This document shows, piece after piece, positions 1-11,910 of a stretch of DNA of 64,000 bases; position 1 is the first letter of the stretch, and every line of letters starts with the position of its first letter. Source of the stretch: Struthio camelus (taxonomy: Eukaryota > Chordata > Aves > Struthioniformes > Struthionidae); NCBI RefSeq assembly GCF_040807025.1, contig NC_090952.1, forward strand, positions 24,983,068 to 25,047,067, written 5' to 3'. The notes under the pieces were generated by a model, which searched no databases, was not told where the DNA came from, and was given only the letters and a program-made list of their open reading frames with translations. A program made the position numbers and the translations under genes.

Positions 1-2686
1 AATCTGCATTTTTTTCCATTCCAGGCTTCTTAATCATTCAGCTTCAGTAAGCACGAGGAACAGACCGAAGCAGCCAATGGAATCTGAGAAATGGTATTGA
101 TATACTTTGCTGTATCACAGCTTTCAATACTTTATATTAATTGTGATATTTATTTCATATCAGTACTGCCATCTTCTGTCCTATTGTTTTAGCTGAAGAT
201 GGACTTACACAGATAATCTGCTCTTTTAGCTTCTTTCTTTCAGGGGAAAAGTCAAAGGTGTTCTTTTGAGCCATGAAAGTTGATGCCATAAACTCATGGG
301 TGGGTCTGATTCAGGGAGCGGTCCAGACACCTAAACATAGGCATTCAGTGGCATTTTAGATATCCTAAAGTATCCTGTCTTGCTTCCAGTTCCAGTCCAG
401 AAGGACACATCTCCCCTGGATAATAAATAGTCCCATGCAGATGTGTTGGATACTTTGAGTTGTACGAAATGGCATTGTATCTGTGCTTAGGCATCTGAAT
501 TTTCTACCTTGGCAGTTCTTCTGTGTTCTCATGAGCTGTCTGAAAAGTGTTGATGGGAGTGCAGCCTGTAAAACCTTTTAGTTTTGGTGGGCAACGTGTC
601 AGTGAGGAATCCCCTTTTGATAGTCTGTGTAACAGAAACAAGCCTCTTAATACCATTGTCCGCAGGAGCTGTGCGCGTATCCTGTGCTGCTTTTGTGAAT
701 GTGAAACAGGAGACGGGGCAGAGCTTTGTCTCTAGGAAATCAGGAAATAACAGCTTCCTTTTGCTGCCCATACGAGTGAGAGAGAACCTTGCAAGTTTTT
801 GGCTTCCTCTTCCTTAAGGAATCCTAGGCCAGTTCTTGGAATCAGTTTGGTCAAGAAATAATCTTCTGACTCTTCAGCCGGAGGGGGGAGAGGTGATTGA
901 CTGCTGCCTGGAGAGAACTCCATCCATGCAGCGAGGGAGGGCTTCTGTGACTTTTGCCAGCCTCAGTGTCTTTTAAAATCCGCACCTTCGAAAGACTCTC
1001 TGTCTACCTGTGTTCAAACCCCAGTTCGACTTTGAATCTGGGAGATGAGAGCCCATAGTTATTGCTGGTGTTGCTAGAGAGCGCCGTGGGTGGTGACTGC
1101 TCTCTACAGTGCTGTGCAGTCCAGGTGTAGATCAGGAAAACACTCATCCAAACAGAAAAGTGAAATATCAAGACAGTTTCCATGTGATGCATCCTATTTT
1201 GGCTATATTCTCTCTCATTGGTATCTGAGACTTTGAAAAATCGCCTCTCCTGTGGTTACATGAACAATGCTGCAACTGTTACACATCTGCACGTGAAGCG
1301 TTCCTGTCCTCGGTTACTTACCCTACAGTTTCTGTTCTTTGGGATGTTGTCACCTGCTGTAGAGCACAGCTATGTCAAGCTTCACGTTACAGGGGAATCC
1401 AGGGAAGGTTACATTTGCCTTACGCTGTTTTTTACCTGAAACAAATAGCTCTGAGGTTTTTTTAGGATTTTTTGTTTGTTTTTCCTTTTTAAAAAAAAAC
1501 ACATTTTGTGTGAGGTGTGTGTAGAAGGTAAATGTCACAGACTACTCGTTACTTCATTGCACTGATGTGTAGGAGCCCTAGTCACTGGGAAAGGTACATA
1601 CAAATAGAAGAGAAAGGCTGTCACACCCCTGAAGAATGTCCACTCGTGAAAACATGTCATAGTGAATAGATACCAGCACGTATCAACAGCAGAAATGAAT
1701 TATCTGTTGCAGCAGTTCCTGGAATTCTCAACTAGATCACTTATCGCGGTAACGGACATCGTTCAGCCAAATTCCCTATGCCAGAGAGCTGACAGCTTTA
1801 AAATGTAGGATTATTGATTTAAGGTAAACAGAAAGGAAAAGGAAGGAGAAGGAATGGAAGGTAACAGGAGTTAAGAAAGTCAGTCTTACTTTATGTGCCT
1901 TTTTGCTCTCCGTTAAGAATTTATTACGATTGATCAGGGTGTTAGGATCTTCTTGCATTCAGTCCCTGCCTTTTAGCCCTTTGGTGTACCTCACAGCTTC
2001 CAAGCCTGTTTTCTGCCTCAGTTGTCAGGATGTGAGCGACGTGGTTGCTGCTAAGGAGAGCAGAAGTGAGCTTCACAAAAAATTCTGACAGAGAATTTAA
2101 GGTGACGCCAACTTCGAAGTTTTCTGTTTGAAAAAAAAGTTTAAATTCAGGCACTCTCCTTGGCGCCTCAGTATGTTTCTGAGGTTTTGCCGTTTCATTG
2201 TTCTATCCTGAAATATTTGTCCCTTTTATTGTTATCACTACACAGTAGAGGCTTTTACATAACAATGAAATAAAGTATGTGGTTCTTCCAAACAAATATA
2301 CTTTTTTTTCTCTGAAAGAGATGCGTATTTGCCTCTTTGAGGGGCAAAACAATTAAGGTACGTTAGTGATCTTTTTTTTTTTTTTTTTAAGATCAGTCAA
2401 CAACTATTCAGATACAGCCTTTGCTTAATGAAGTATAGTATGGTGTAAGAGGTATTGTCAGCATACAATAGAGGAGAGTGAAATACTATTTGAGATTTTA
2501 ATCAAATTGTCATCCTTTTAGCCACACTTTGTAATATCACTGCTCAGCAAGCCAGAGTATTATAGTATTGCAGAGAAGCTGCATTTTAATAGTTTTCCTT
2601 TTTTTTGAATTTTAAAGTTACTTGATGTTATAGTATATAGAAATGTAGTATGGAAATTTAATAATGTCTATCCTCTTAACTTCTAG
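1..2686 (+). other. LRCH2: LRCH2 intron (upstream of first clear exon)
   Basis: AT-rich sequence with no recognised domain. A polypyrimidine tract plus AG at 10-24 and a gtaagc at 47-52 could bound a 22-nt microexon (25-46) whose phase would fit the exon at 2687; see findings. Open frames here, up to about 80 codons on either strand, have no recognisable content. Confidence 0.6.
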
Positions 2687-2735
2687 TGTCTCAACAGATG
2701 AAGGGAATTCTCCGTTGTCTCCATACAGTTGGCAG
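2687..2735 (+). CDS. LRCH2: LRCH2 exon (Ser/Pro linker, first one clearly seen)
   Basis: Acceptor cttctag at 2680-2686, donor CAG|gtaaat. The exon begins in the last base of a split codon and encodes VSTDEGNSPLSPYSWQ, a low-complexity linker between the LRR block and the CH domain. Confidence 0.9.
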
Positions 2736-5700
2736 GTAAATGTCTAAATATAAAACCATGTCAAGCAGTAAGAAAGCGCAGTGAAAGTTTCACTATTTCC
2801 TATCAAAAACGTTCCCTTACTGTTTCAAGACAATTTCACTTGTGCTATGTTCGTAATACGGGGGACAGGTTTTTTTTGAGAATTTAATGCTAAAGGCTTA
2901 AATACTTAAAATCTTGAAACTAATGAGACACATATTGTTTACTTGTTTTTTGAATTTCTTTACATGTAAGTTTATTGCCTCACCACATTGTTCATTCTTT
3001 TTTTTTTTTAATTTGAATCATAGGTCTTTCACTTTCCACACCTCATTGAAAAAATTTAAAGAGTTTTTTTAATTGTTGTTTTGCATTTTAATTCGTTAGT
3101 TATTTATGGTTGCTTTATATGGCCTGATAATCTAAAACAAAGAAGTCTTTGGAAATGTGATTTTTATGTCTTGTCCTTATTATGGCATGTTTCCTTCGGA
3201 CTGTCTGCTTTTGTTTTTCATAGAGTATACATATGTATACATATTCATTGTTATTTTATTAACAAATCTCCTTTAACTGTCCCCTTCAAAGTACTGTATT
3301 AGCCAACATGTTCTAAAGAGTTTTTATACTGCCACTTGCTGTATATTACCTTTTTTTTAAAGTACCTGTTTGCTGTTCTTATCTAAAATTGTTTTGTAAT
3401 AGCCATCCTTTTCCAGTGCAGTGAATATGCAGAAATTAGATGCATTAGTAGGTAACCACACTTCTAACTGGCTTTACAAGCAGTTATTTATGGTAGCCTT
3501 AGGTGATTTCTTAACAAACCTGTGAAAATCAGGCTTAGTGCAGTAGATGAAGAAAAGGGTGTGGTTTTTTTCGTTTTTTAATTATTTTATAGATGGTTTT
3601 TCCTCTATGAAATATGTTCTAGAATTTGAAAGGGAGGAAGTGATTTCCACCTGGACCATCATTGAAACTAGTAATGTTTTTGTGTCGTAAAGCTAGATTA
3701 TGAGAGAGGCAAGCAGTTTATAATTGTAGCAAACTGTTTATAATTGTAGTTCATAATAATTTGTGTTAATGCACACTTGCGTATGTACCTGTCATGTAAA
3801 AATGTTTCTGAAACTTGCAGCCATTGGAAAACCAGAAGGATCCAATGGATGAGCAGCAGTGGCCAGAAACACAGCCAGTGATTTGGCAGAATGAAGAAAG
3901 AAGGAGAAGTAAACAAATTAGAAAAGAGTATTTCAAGGTATATATGAGGGGGGTATTTAGTTTGCTTTCTTTTTTCCTTAGTCTTGATTCTTCAGGCTCT
4001 TTTTTTTTTTTTTTTTCTTTCCTTTAAGCAATGCAAAAGTTTTGGTGGGTTTTTCTTTCTCTTTTTTTGTCTCTTTTACTTTTTGGAAGAGATTGAAAGA
4101 AACTATATAGCAAAGTAAAAGGTTGTGCCTTTAATTTTGCATGTGACTAGTTTTTCATTTATTCTTTTGAGTTTGATAATATATAGGTATTCAGGGTAAG
4201 GTCAGAATTCGGGAAAACTGGTTGGGGGAAAAAATCCACTAAAAGCTTTCTTCTTATGTTTATTCTTTTAATTAAAGAAGGCAATCTGCAGTTGTCTTCT
4301 GGTAAAGCCAGAAACTGATCTTCAGTCTTTGGTTTTTCCCCAGTTTGGGTCGAACTTGAGGGATTTTGCTTTTAGTTTAAGGAAAATGTACATCACCTTT
4401 TTGTGCAGCATGATTATAAGAATTATTTGTGCATTTTGGATCTTCCGCATCAGTTTGCGTTTTAGAGGGGAAACGCACTCTGTACTGGTTATTTTGCTGT
4501 TTGTGGTATGTATCATCGGTCACCAGATGTCAGTGTCTGCCTGTTGCGAAGCAGGTTCAGATTTACTACATTGTCAGATAGCATTTGTTTTCACATATCG
4601 TAGAGAAATGGGATATTTCTGACCAGTGCTAGATTGAGCTGAAATTAAATTTATTTGGTTTATGAAATGAGTGTCTTGGGTCTCTACCATCAAACATCTA
4701 AACCATAGCCTTCATGAAATGCTAGGGAATTTCTAAGAAATTAAATTCTAGGAAAAATAGAACATGCTTACATACCTGAGATATTTTTGGGGTATAGCAG
4801 CTATTAATTATTTTTCCTCAGGAATTCAGGGAGTTATATTCTAACGTGACTTCTGCTGACTTCAGATGTGAATGAGAATCAAGAATGCATACCAAATTAT
4901 TGCAATGGGCATCGTTCAATAGGAAAAATTTACTTGTGTCAGCATGCAGAAATACATGCAGAGTGTCTTTATTGTACAATTTGTACGTTGTTATTGGACA
5001 GCTCTATTACACAGCAGAAGGGTGGAGAAATGCCTGTGCCTGTGAGAGTCAGAATGCCTTTTTTTTTTTTTTTTTTTTGGTGGCATGGCACAGAATTTTG
5101 GCTGGCACCTGAAAAGCTTTGTTGTGCTAGCCATTTGAAAAGAACCTTCCTACTGAAGACAATTTTATCAACCAAAAGTGTTTTTGCCGGAATAGCTTAT
5201 AGTTAAGCTTTGGATCCTGGCTTCACCGGAGCTGTTGAATGTGGAGCTGTAAACCCTCCAACAGTGCTCAGAGCTATAACTTTGAGGAGGAAGAGCATCT
5301 TCTATGCATAACTAATGAATATAACTTTATATATCAGAATTATATAAGTTTATGTATTTATTAATATATTTTAAAGAACACAGTTGCTGGTCAGAGTTTT
5401 TCCTTCCCTTTTCTTCCCTTAAAATTAATCTAGCTACAACCTGCTTGCATCGCTTGAAAGTCAGATCTCTGGCAGAGAGCTGTCTTTCTAGTTCCAGAGT
5501 TAGTCTTTTAATCCAGCCTATATTATATATTGTATCATAAAAAGAGGTAGGCTGGTCCTTTACACATACCGCGTTTCTTTGTCTTTGTAGCATGTTTCTT
5601 TTTGTTACTTCTGTGGATTATACAATTTTTACTAATAATTAGTGCTTCGGAGTAACAGTTGCTCAGATCTCTTCACTTGGATCAAATGCATATGCCGTCA

Positions 5701-8700
5701 GAGTTCGCATTGTAACAGTATGTATTTTTGAAATACAATTGTCCTTTAATCAGCATAAAGAAGTTCCTGACTAACCTAGGAACTACATGTTCCTTTTTTT
5801 TTTTTTTTCCCCTCCTTTGACAATTCTGTTTTTGGGGGGTATTTTGTGTTTTGTTTTTGTTTTGTTTTTTGTCAGCTGCTTTATCAGTAATAAGTAACAT
5901 CTGGCTGATACCAAGCCATTTGGTTCAAATGAAAATCATACTTGCATTTTAAAGTATTATTGTGTGTGTTTTGCAGTATAAGTCTTCCAGAAAGAGTTCA
6001 AGTGGGAATGAAAATGATGAGGTGAGACATGGTAATCATATAAAATATTTAAGAAAGTGTTTTATTTATTTGTATTTTATGAACACTTAGCCACAGTTAT
6101 GGAACAGGAGAATGTTGGCAAACCAGCTTTGCATTCCAAAACCATAGGATGAATATAGCGAAATAGCTATTACACTCCTCTATTTGAAAAAAAAGTCAGT
6201 AAGGTGGTATATTGAAGAGAAGGAGGGTATTTACATGCTTTGGTAATAGGAAAGGCTATTCAGCTATCAGGCAGAGGTAACGTAAGAGTAATGTCCTACC
6301 TAAACAGTGAACAGTATTTACTTGACTCTATATGTTTTTCAGAGCAGTTGCTACCAGTGTGCCATGCTTGACAGATATTGCATGTTTTATGTATTGTGTA
6401 TGTATTTCATAATTCCATGCTTTTCTTGTTAAATCATAATTTTCATTTTATAATTTCATCTCTGATTTCTTTTTAGCAAGACAGTGATAATACTAATGTG
6501 TCCCCACAGTCTCCTGTGTCGTCTGAGGTACAAGTTTGTGGTTTTGTTTTTCATTCAACAAACATTTCTTTATGCACGTTACTGTTGTCACTAGGTTTCC
6601 CATGCAAATATTAAGCTGTTAGTTTCCTTTGAAGCTGGAATTAGAAATATTTCACATGCGTTTCATAATAAAAAGTCAGCTATAAATAGGAATCAGAGAC
6701 AGATATTAACACAATGTTAATTTTTTCAACTTGTTTTACCTTTGCAACTATCTGACCTCCCCTAGGGGTGTGTTTTTTTTTTTTTTTTGATTGATTTGTT
6801 AGAAGGATGCGTTTGTTTGGTCTCCCTTATCTTTTGTAATGAAAATGACTAATAAGAGAAATCAAATTTGACATTTTATAGGTGTCCACACTGAACTAGC
6901 AGTTCAGAAGATTTTAAATACTTTAGGTTTAGTATTTTGTCCATCATAGGGAACGCAGAGATGCTGAGACTTTTTAAGGGATTTCATCCTTCACCATTCT
7001 ATCTTCACCTCTGTGATACAGCTTCACAGCTTGATTCATCAGTTGTTTTCCTTTTTAAGGAAAATCCATGCAAGTCTCGCTGTGACTGCGCTACTAAGCT
7101 ATGAATAAAATATACCAAAGATGATAATTGTTTCTACCTAGTGTCAAAAGGGAACCTGAGGGAGCAGAATGAGGAAAACATCTGCCACATAAAGTGAGAG
7201 GAGTTGAAATAAGGAAGCTTTCTGTACATATCAGATTACTGAGTGCATTTCTTGTATTAGATGGTGGCATGAGAAAAACTGGTCTTCATCATTCAAAGTA
7301 AATATTTCTTTAAAAAAAAAAATTGATGCTAAGTGTTGTTAAGTAGAAGGACTTGCTTTAGACAGGAATCATTTAAACTTTATCTTGATGGGAACAAAAG
7401 TTAATTCTTTAAATGAGTGGAAGAAATTTGACTTTATTTCTTTTAACAGGATTATGAAAGGACAGACAGTAACACTCATGGTCCATTTGGTCTCAAACCA
7501 AGGTCAGGTAAGCTGCTCTTCTCTAACATAGCATGATAGAACAGATGTTTATTCCCCAGGCTGGAACAGACAATAAGGATAGCAGATGCATGAACTGGAA
7601 CGAATACAAAGATGCCACAGTACAGCAATCTACTCGGTGTACTTACCACAAGCATAGTACTGGGAAAGGGATGGACAGCTGCTTTGGCAAACTAATAATT
7701 GAAAGTTGCCCAAGTTGCACAGTGATTTGTTATTTCATTAGTTTATTTTCTATGTATTTAGTCACCCACAAAGAACAGGGGACAGTATGCAATTTTTTTT
7801 TTGAGAACTGATGGCTGAGGCAGGAGGGTTTCAAGAGAAGTAGGTTTTTGTAATTTGTCCTATGAAAGGATTTGTGGAGCAGTGCTTTGCCAGTCTAATG
7901 ACTTCGTGCCTCATGATGCCCAGGTCTTCCAGAGTCTGCCATTCCCCCTGTAGGACAGTTGTGTCAGATGGGATTGTCTAAAGCAGATTTTCATTCCTCT
8001 GAACTCTAGGAAGAAATAATACAGATTTTGGGGATTTTTTTTTTAAGCTGGTGCAGTATTCTTCTGTTTGGAACTGCCAATATGAATATTGGATCGGAAA
8101 ATGTAGTTTGGCAAGGCCACTGTGCAATCTTTAATAATACGATTGATCATATTAAAAGCTTTCTGGCAGTGAAAATTAGTAATGAATAAGTAGGTAAGAG
8201 TATTTAACAGACATTTTAGAGAAGCACTCTGAACTTCTGGATGATAAGAAATTTCATGTTTTTTCAGTTGGCTGTTTAGTAAGCAGTCACCATGTGCACA
8301 TACCCACATGCGTGTGTGTGTGTGTATGTATGTATATATATATATATGTTTATTTAAAAAATTGTTGTTAGAAGTCATATCAGGGAATTCTGTCCCTTTT
8401 TCGTCTCCATAATGACTTTATACTTCATTAAAAATAAAATATAATGAAAATAATTCCAAGAGTAGGTTTCAGGATAAGCTTACAAATGTACACAGGTAGT
8501 TATATACATCAAACATATTTGTGTATTGTGTATTCTGCCTCCATACTTTCTAGTTACAGGTTTGCACTTAAATAAGATGATCCATGTACTTGGAAAGTTG
8601 TTTCATAGCAAGTAGCCTTTTCTTTAGGATTCTGAAAAGTATCAGTTCCGAAAAGTTAGGCAACTTTTTTCCCCCGTTTTGTCCTTGTTGGTGGATTTTT

Positions 8701-11700
8701 CGTCATTTTATTTTTTAAATCTGAATTCTGAAAACTAAGTTCACTAATGTTCAACAGCTTTTAGCCGTACATCTCGCCAGGACTATGGAGCAGTGGATCC
8801 TGGATTTACAATGAGGAGGAAAATGGAGCATTTAAGGGAAGAAAGGGAACAAATAAGACAGCTTCGGAATGTATGTACCCTTATTTAGTATATTGGTTCA
8901 AGCTGTTGGGTGCAGTGTATTTAGTTTGCTGTGTACTACAAATTACACCTTTATAATAAAGGCCTGGGAATCATTCTGGTTGTACTAGGGCATCTCTGCA
9001 GTAATGTTTCTTTCCAAAGAATTTTGTGCAACAGAGTTCTCTTTCTACCTGTCTAACAACAGGCAGTTACCCAGTTAAATTAAACAACAGAAGTCTATCA
9101 CTGGGCTTCCTTTATACCCCAGACCACATTGGTAGTATTTTTGGTCCACAGGAACCAAAAGTTGTTTTAGCTGAATGCAGGGAAAATGTTTTTAGGTTTC
9201 TGACATTCCTAGGAAGACCGTAAGTCTAATTTAGTGTGTGCTACTGTTTGTGTGTTTTACTTGAGGTTTGAAGAACAGTGTGGGTTTTTTCTTTTTTTTG
9301 TAGAAATGTGCTATGAATTGTCTAATATCAAATGGGATCTAAATTTCAAACTTCTAATAAATTGTTTTCTGCATAGGCCTGTTTTCAAGATATTTAATAA
9401 TTTTAGTTAATTCACTGTAATTCCTGTAAATTCATTGTGAATGATATATGGTGTGGTTGCAGCTTTGCTTTCCAGGGTAGTGCTAGTTTGGGTTGTAATT
9501 TCTGTGAAGATTGTTTCTGTTCTGTCTGGTCTGCTTCCTGAGCAGTGAAGGCTTGTTGCTGGAACAGGACAGAAAACATTCCCTGCTTCCCCTCTGTCTT
9601 GCAACACAAGTGTGAGACCTTCCCGGCCACCATTTCCTGCCCCGTTTAACTATCACTTGGCACAGGAATGAAACATCAACCATGCCTAAAGTGATTGTGT
9701 TCCTCTCTTCCCTCTTATTTTTCCTGGTAAATCTGTGTGTGATTTCTGCTGTTAAATTCTGTGCTTTCCTATTACATGTAGTTAGTTCATCGTATGGTTT
9801 TGAGAGCTGTGAGCCATGGTAGTAGCTGGCAGACTCTCTTTCTCAGTGTGTCTAATTGTGCCATTAAAAAACTGAGCAGAAAGAATGTAAGGTTAATGAT
9901 ATAAAGAAAGCATATTTGTACTCAGTACAGCGTGAGCTGACTCCATTTACTTCATTTTAGTATTAACGTGTCCTTTTTAAACTTAATGCTTTAAAAAATT
10001 CTGGATTTAAAATTACAAATTAACCCAAAGTTGAAAGTGATTTACCTATGGAATTTTCTTTGTTTAACAGAATCTTGAATCAAGGTTAAAAGTAATTTTG
10101 CCAGATGATATTGGATCAGCATTGATGGATGGAGTCGTTCTTTGCCATTTAGCCAATCACATAAGGCCACGTTCCGTTGCCAGCATTCACGTACCATCGC
10201 CAGCAGTGGTAAGTCATTTATCTCACTTTTATTGCATCTTACATGAAAACAAGCTGTTAAAGCTCAATACTAAAAAAAATCTTGAATCATGTTTATCTCA
10301 TTAATTGACTGCATTCCCCACCTCGGTGTTCCTTCGAGAAGCATTAAACAAGGCTCAGAAGTTTAGTTTAAAAGCTGTTGTCATATACTGAATCTTCACA
10401 GAATTTGTTCTGTATTCTAGTTCTAGTTTGTGTTTTAGCAACTGTTGTTGAATTTGCATCAGAAATATACAATCCTTTACAAGTGTATGACAAAGATCTA
10501 ACATCCTGTCTTTACAGCCTAAACTCAGTATGGCAAAGTGCCGAAGAAATGTTGAAAACTTTCTTGATGCTTGTAAAAAATTGGGCGTTCCACAGGTATA
10601 CTAACTGCTTTATTGACTTATTTGCAATAATCACAGAGCAGATGTCAGCATTACTGCAGTTCATTTTTCTGGACAAATTCAGGGAGCCTAGTGATTGTAA
10701 CATTGACCAGGGAACTTTAATGATAAGAAAAGAAGTCAAGTCTCCCGTTTCTGGCCAGTGGCATGAACTTGAGCAAGCCACCCATCTCTATGGGTTTCTA
10801 GTTAATGCCTTGCAGTAAAAACGATACTGACCTCCTTGTAAAACAAATAACAAAATACTGATGCAAGATAATTGTTGCTGCAATATTTGAAAGTCTTAGT
10901 TTAGCAACTCAACTTTGGCATGGATTTCGGTGTCTGCCTAGGAAACATCTTGCAGATCATGCTACAGAAATGTGCTACTGATAGCTAACTGTTCTAGCAC
11001 AGCTGTAGTTGCAGCTCTTTATTCATGTTCCTGTTGCTCAAGTTCATCCTCTTACTTCCTTCAGCATGGGGGAGAACGTTAAACCATCTCCTGCATTTTA
11101 GGAGAGACACAAATCTCTCTCAACCCACTTCACTGGAACAAGAATATCAGTTCATGAATTTAGAGTCATGGGTTTCTGCCCTGCCTCAGCTTCCGTCTTG
11201 CATGAAGCCCCAGGTCTTTCAGAAGTTGAGGATTCAAAGATTCAAGTACTGAGTTACCTGTAACAGCATGGCGGGGCGGGGAGGAGTCTGGGTTGTGCTG
11301 TCAGAGCCTTTTTGAATTGAAAGATGACTTCACTGGGGAATGATTCATTAGTGAGGACCCAGTCTATCAGCGCTTTTTAGTAGTCTCTTTTACAAAAGAA
11401 CAGGAGGGGGAAGTAGGCCACTGAGCCAGCACTGCCCATCAGCCTCGCTCTGATTGTGAAAAGAAATGGAGTCTTTGGCTTTATGAAATTAGCACGGACT
11501 TTTATGTATCTTCTGCTGTTGTTGTAGGTTAACATTTTAAATGTTCTTTTTACTGGTTATGCATTCATAGTTTTGAGTGAATTTTTCATCCTCAAACTGT
11601 AAGATCTTAGATGCAATTAATTTCTGAGCATTCTGTTACGCTAGAGAGCCACATGCAAAATCTAAAGTCAAATACAGTTTCTATGCAAATGTTTAACAGC

Positions 11701-11910
11701 AAAGTATATATTACGTCAGAGAAAATACTTTTGTTACCCAGCTTGGAAAAAATGCATCACGCATAATACATGTACCACTTTGTTTTACAGGAAAGACTTT
11801 GCTTGCCTCATCACATACTGGAGGAAAGGGGTCTGGTGAAAGTTGGCCTCACAGTTCAAGCTCTGCTTGAGTTACCTACGTTGAAACTCTCTCAGCTTTC
11901 CTCCATGTAA
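2687..11910 (+). CDS. LRCH2: LRCH2, 3' part: nine coding exons to the stop codon
   Basis: Leucine-rich-repeat and calponin-homology (CH) domain protein, a cytoplasmic scaffold-type family member. The window has only the C-terminal part; the N-terminal LRR exons lie upstream of base 1. Coding exons: 2687-2735, 3821-3937, 5977-6021, 6477-6527, 7450-7507, 8758-8870, 10071-10208, 10518-10595, 11791-11910. All have AG/GT borders, phases agree throughout, and they join to 255 codons plus TAA. In order the protein shows a Ser/Pro linker (STDEGNSPLSPYSWQ), a basic stretch (ERRRSKQIRKEYFK), an acidic/Ser segment, a charged helix (MEHLREEREQIRQLRN), then the CH domain from about LPDDIGSALMDGVVLCHLAN to ALLELPTLK. 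The match to human LRCH2 as I remember it is near residue for residue, and synteny with IL13RA2 and HTR2C separates it from LRCH1, LRCH3 and LRCH4. Confidence in identity is high; whether more exons lie in 1-2686 is less certain. Confidence 0.95.
2736..3820 (+). other. LRCH2: LRCH2 intron
   Basis: AT-rich intron of 1085 bases with several T-runs. A 14-base direct repeat (gtttataattgtag, about 3716 and 3735) lies near its 3' end. Nothing coding recognised. Confidence 0.8.
3821..3937 (+). CDS. LRCH2: LRCH2 exon (acidic then strongly basic linker)
   Basis: Acceptor aacttgcag, donor AAG|gtatat, 39 codons in phase 0. It runs from PLENQKDPMDEQQWPE through VIWQNEERRRSKQIRKEYFK. The WQ...ERRRSKQIRKEYFK part is a conserved basic block of LRCH proteins. 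Confidence 0.94.
3938..5976 (+). other. LRCH2: LRCH2 intron, longest between the identified exons
   Basis: 2039 bases, AT-rich, with a T20 run at 5059-5078 and another long T-run near 5791. Open frames such as 4329-4622 (+) have no recognisable domain and are treated as chance. Confidence 0.8.
5977..6021 (+). CDS. LRCH2: LRCH2 short exon (Ser-rich)
   Basis: Acceptor tttttgcag, donor GAG|gtgaga, 15 codons: YKSSRKSSSGNENDE. Too short to stand out as an open frame; recognised from phase, splice sites and resemblance to LRCH2. Being 45 nt, it could be skipped without shifting the frame. Confidence 0.9.
6477..6527 (+). CDS. LRCH2: LRCH2 short exon (Ser/Pro-rich)
   Basis: Acceptor ttctttttag, donor GAG|gtacaa, 17 codons: QDSDNTNVSPQSPVSSE. 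Symmetric phase 0/0, so skipping would keep the frame. Confidence 0.9.
7450..7507 (+). CDS. LRCH2: LRCH2 exon (linker, GPFGLKPRS)
   Basis: Acceptor cttttaacag, donor TCAG|gtaagc. Encodes DYERTDSNTHGPFGLKPRS and ends one base into the next codon, matching the phase of the exon at 8758. Confidence 0.92.
8310..8348. repeat. Microsatellite (TG)n(TATG)n(TA)n
   Basis: Compound dinucleotide repeat: GT units, then TATG units, then TA units, in an LRCH2 intron. Confidence 0.9.
8758..8870 (+). CDS. LRCH2: LRCH2 exon (charged helix before the CH domain)
   Basis: Acceptor gttcaacag, donor AAT|gtatgt. Encodes AFSRTSRQDYGAVDPGFTMR followed by a charged, probably helical segment (MEHLREEREQIRQLRN) leading into the CH domain. 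Confidence 0.95.
10071..10208 (+). CDS. LRCH2: LRCH2 exon (N-terminal half of the CH domain)
   Basis: Acceptor tgtttaacag, donor GTG|gtaagt, 46 codons. Encodes NLESRLKVILPDDIGSALMD, then GVVLCHLANHIRPRSV, the DGVxLCxLxN core of a calponin-homology domain, and ends at HVPSPAV. Confidence 0.96.
10518..10595 (+). CDS. LRCH2: LRCH2 exon (CH domain, central helix)
   Basis: Acceptor tctttacag, donor CAG|gtatac, 26 codons: PKLSMAKCRRNVENF then LDACKKLGVPQ. The N-x-x-x-FL-x-AC-x-x-LGV pattern is typical of CH domains. A longer open frame overlaps it in another frame and is a shadow. Confidence 0.95.
10596..11790 (+). other. LRCH2: LRCH2 last intron
   Basis: 1195 bases between CH-domain exons. No recognised element; a short G-rich patch (ggcggggcggggagg) occurs near 11271. 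The preceding intron (10209-10517) is only 309 bases. Confidence 0.8.
11791..11910 (+). CDS. LRCH2: LRCH2 terminal coding exon with stop codon
   Basis: Acceptor ttgttttacag. Encodes ERLCLPHHILEERGLVKVGL, then TVQALLELPTLKLSQLSSM and TAA at 11908-11910. This closes the CH domain; only a short tail follows it, as in the family. Confidence 0.96.
   Translation, partial: ERLCLPHHILEERGLVKVGLTVQALLELPTLKLSQLSSM

Larger units (their letters stand above)
6022..10070 (+). other. LRCH2: LRCH2 introns between exons at 5977 and 10071
   Basis: Introns 6022-6476, 6528-7449, 7508-8757 and 8871-10070. AT-rich and without recognised genes. The third contains a TG/TA microsatellite at about 8310-8348. Confidence 0.8.

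Noticed and set aside
4329..4622. 97-codon hydrophobic open frame in an LRCH2 intron
   Set aside because: It is hydrophobic because the sequence is T-rich. No domain, splice sites or transcript support.
10378..10818. 146-codon open frame overlapping the LRCH2 exon at 10518
   Set aside because: It is in a different frame from the CH-domain exon and runs into introns on both sides. It has no recognisable content.
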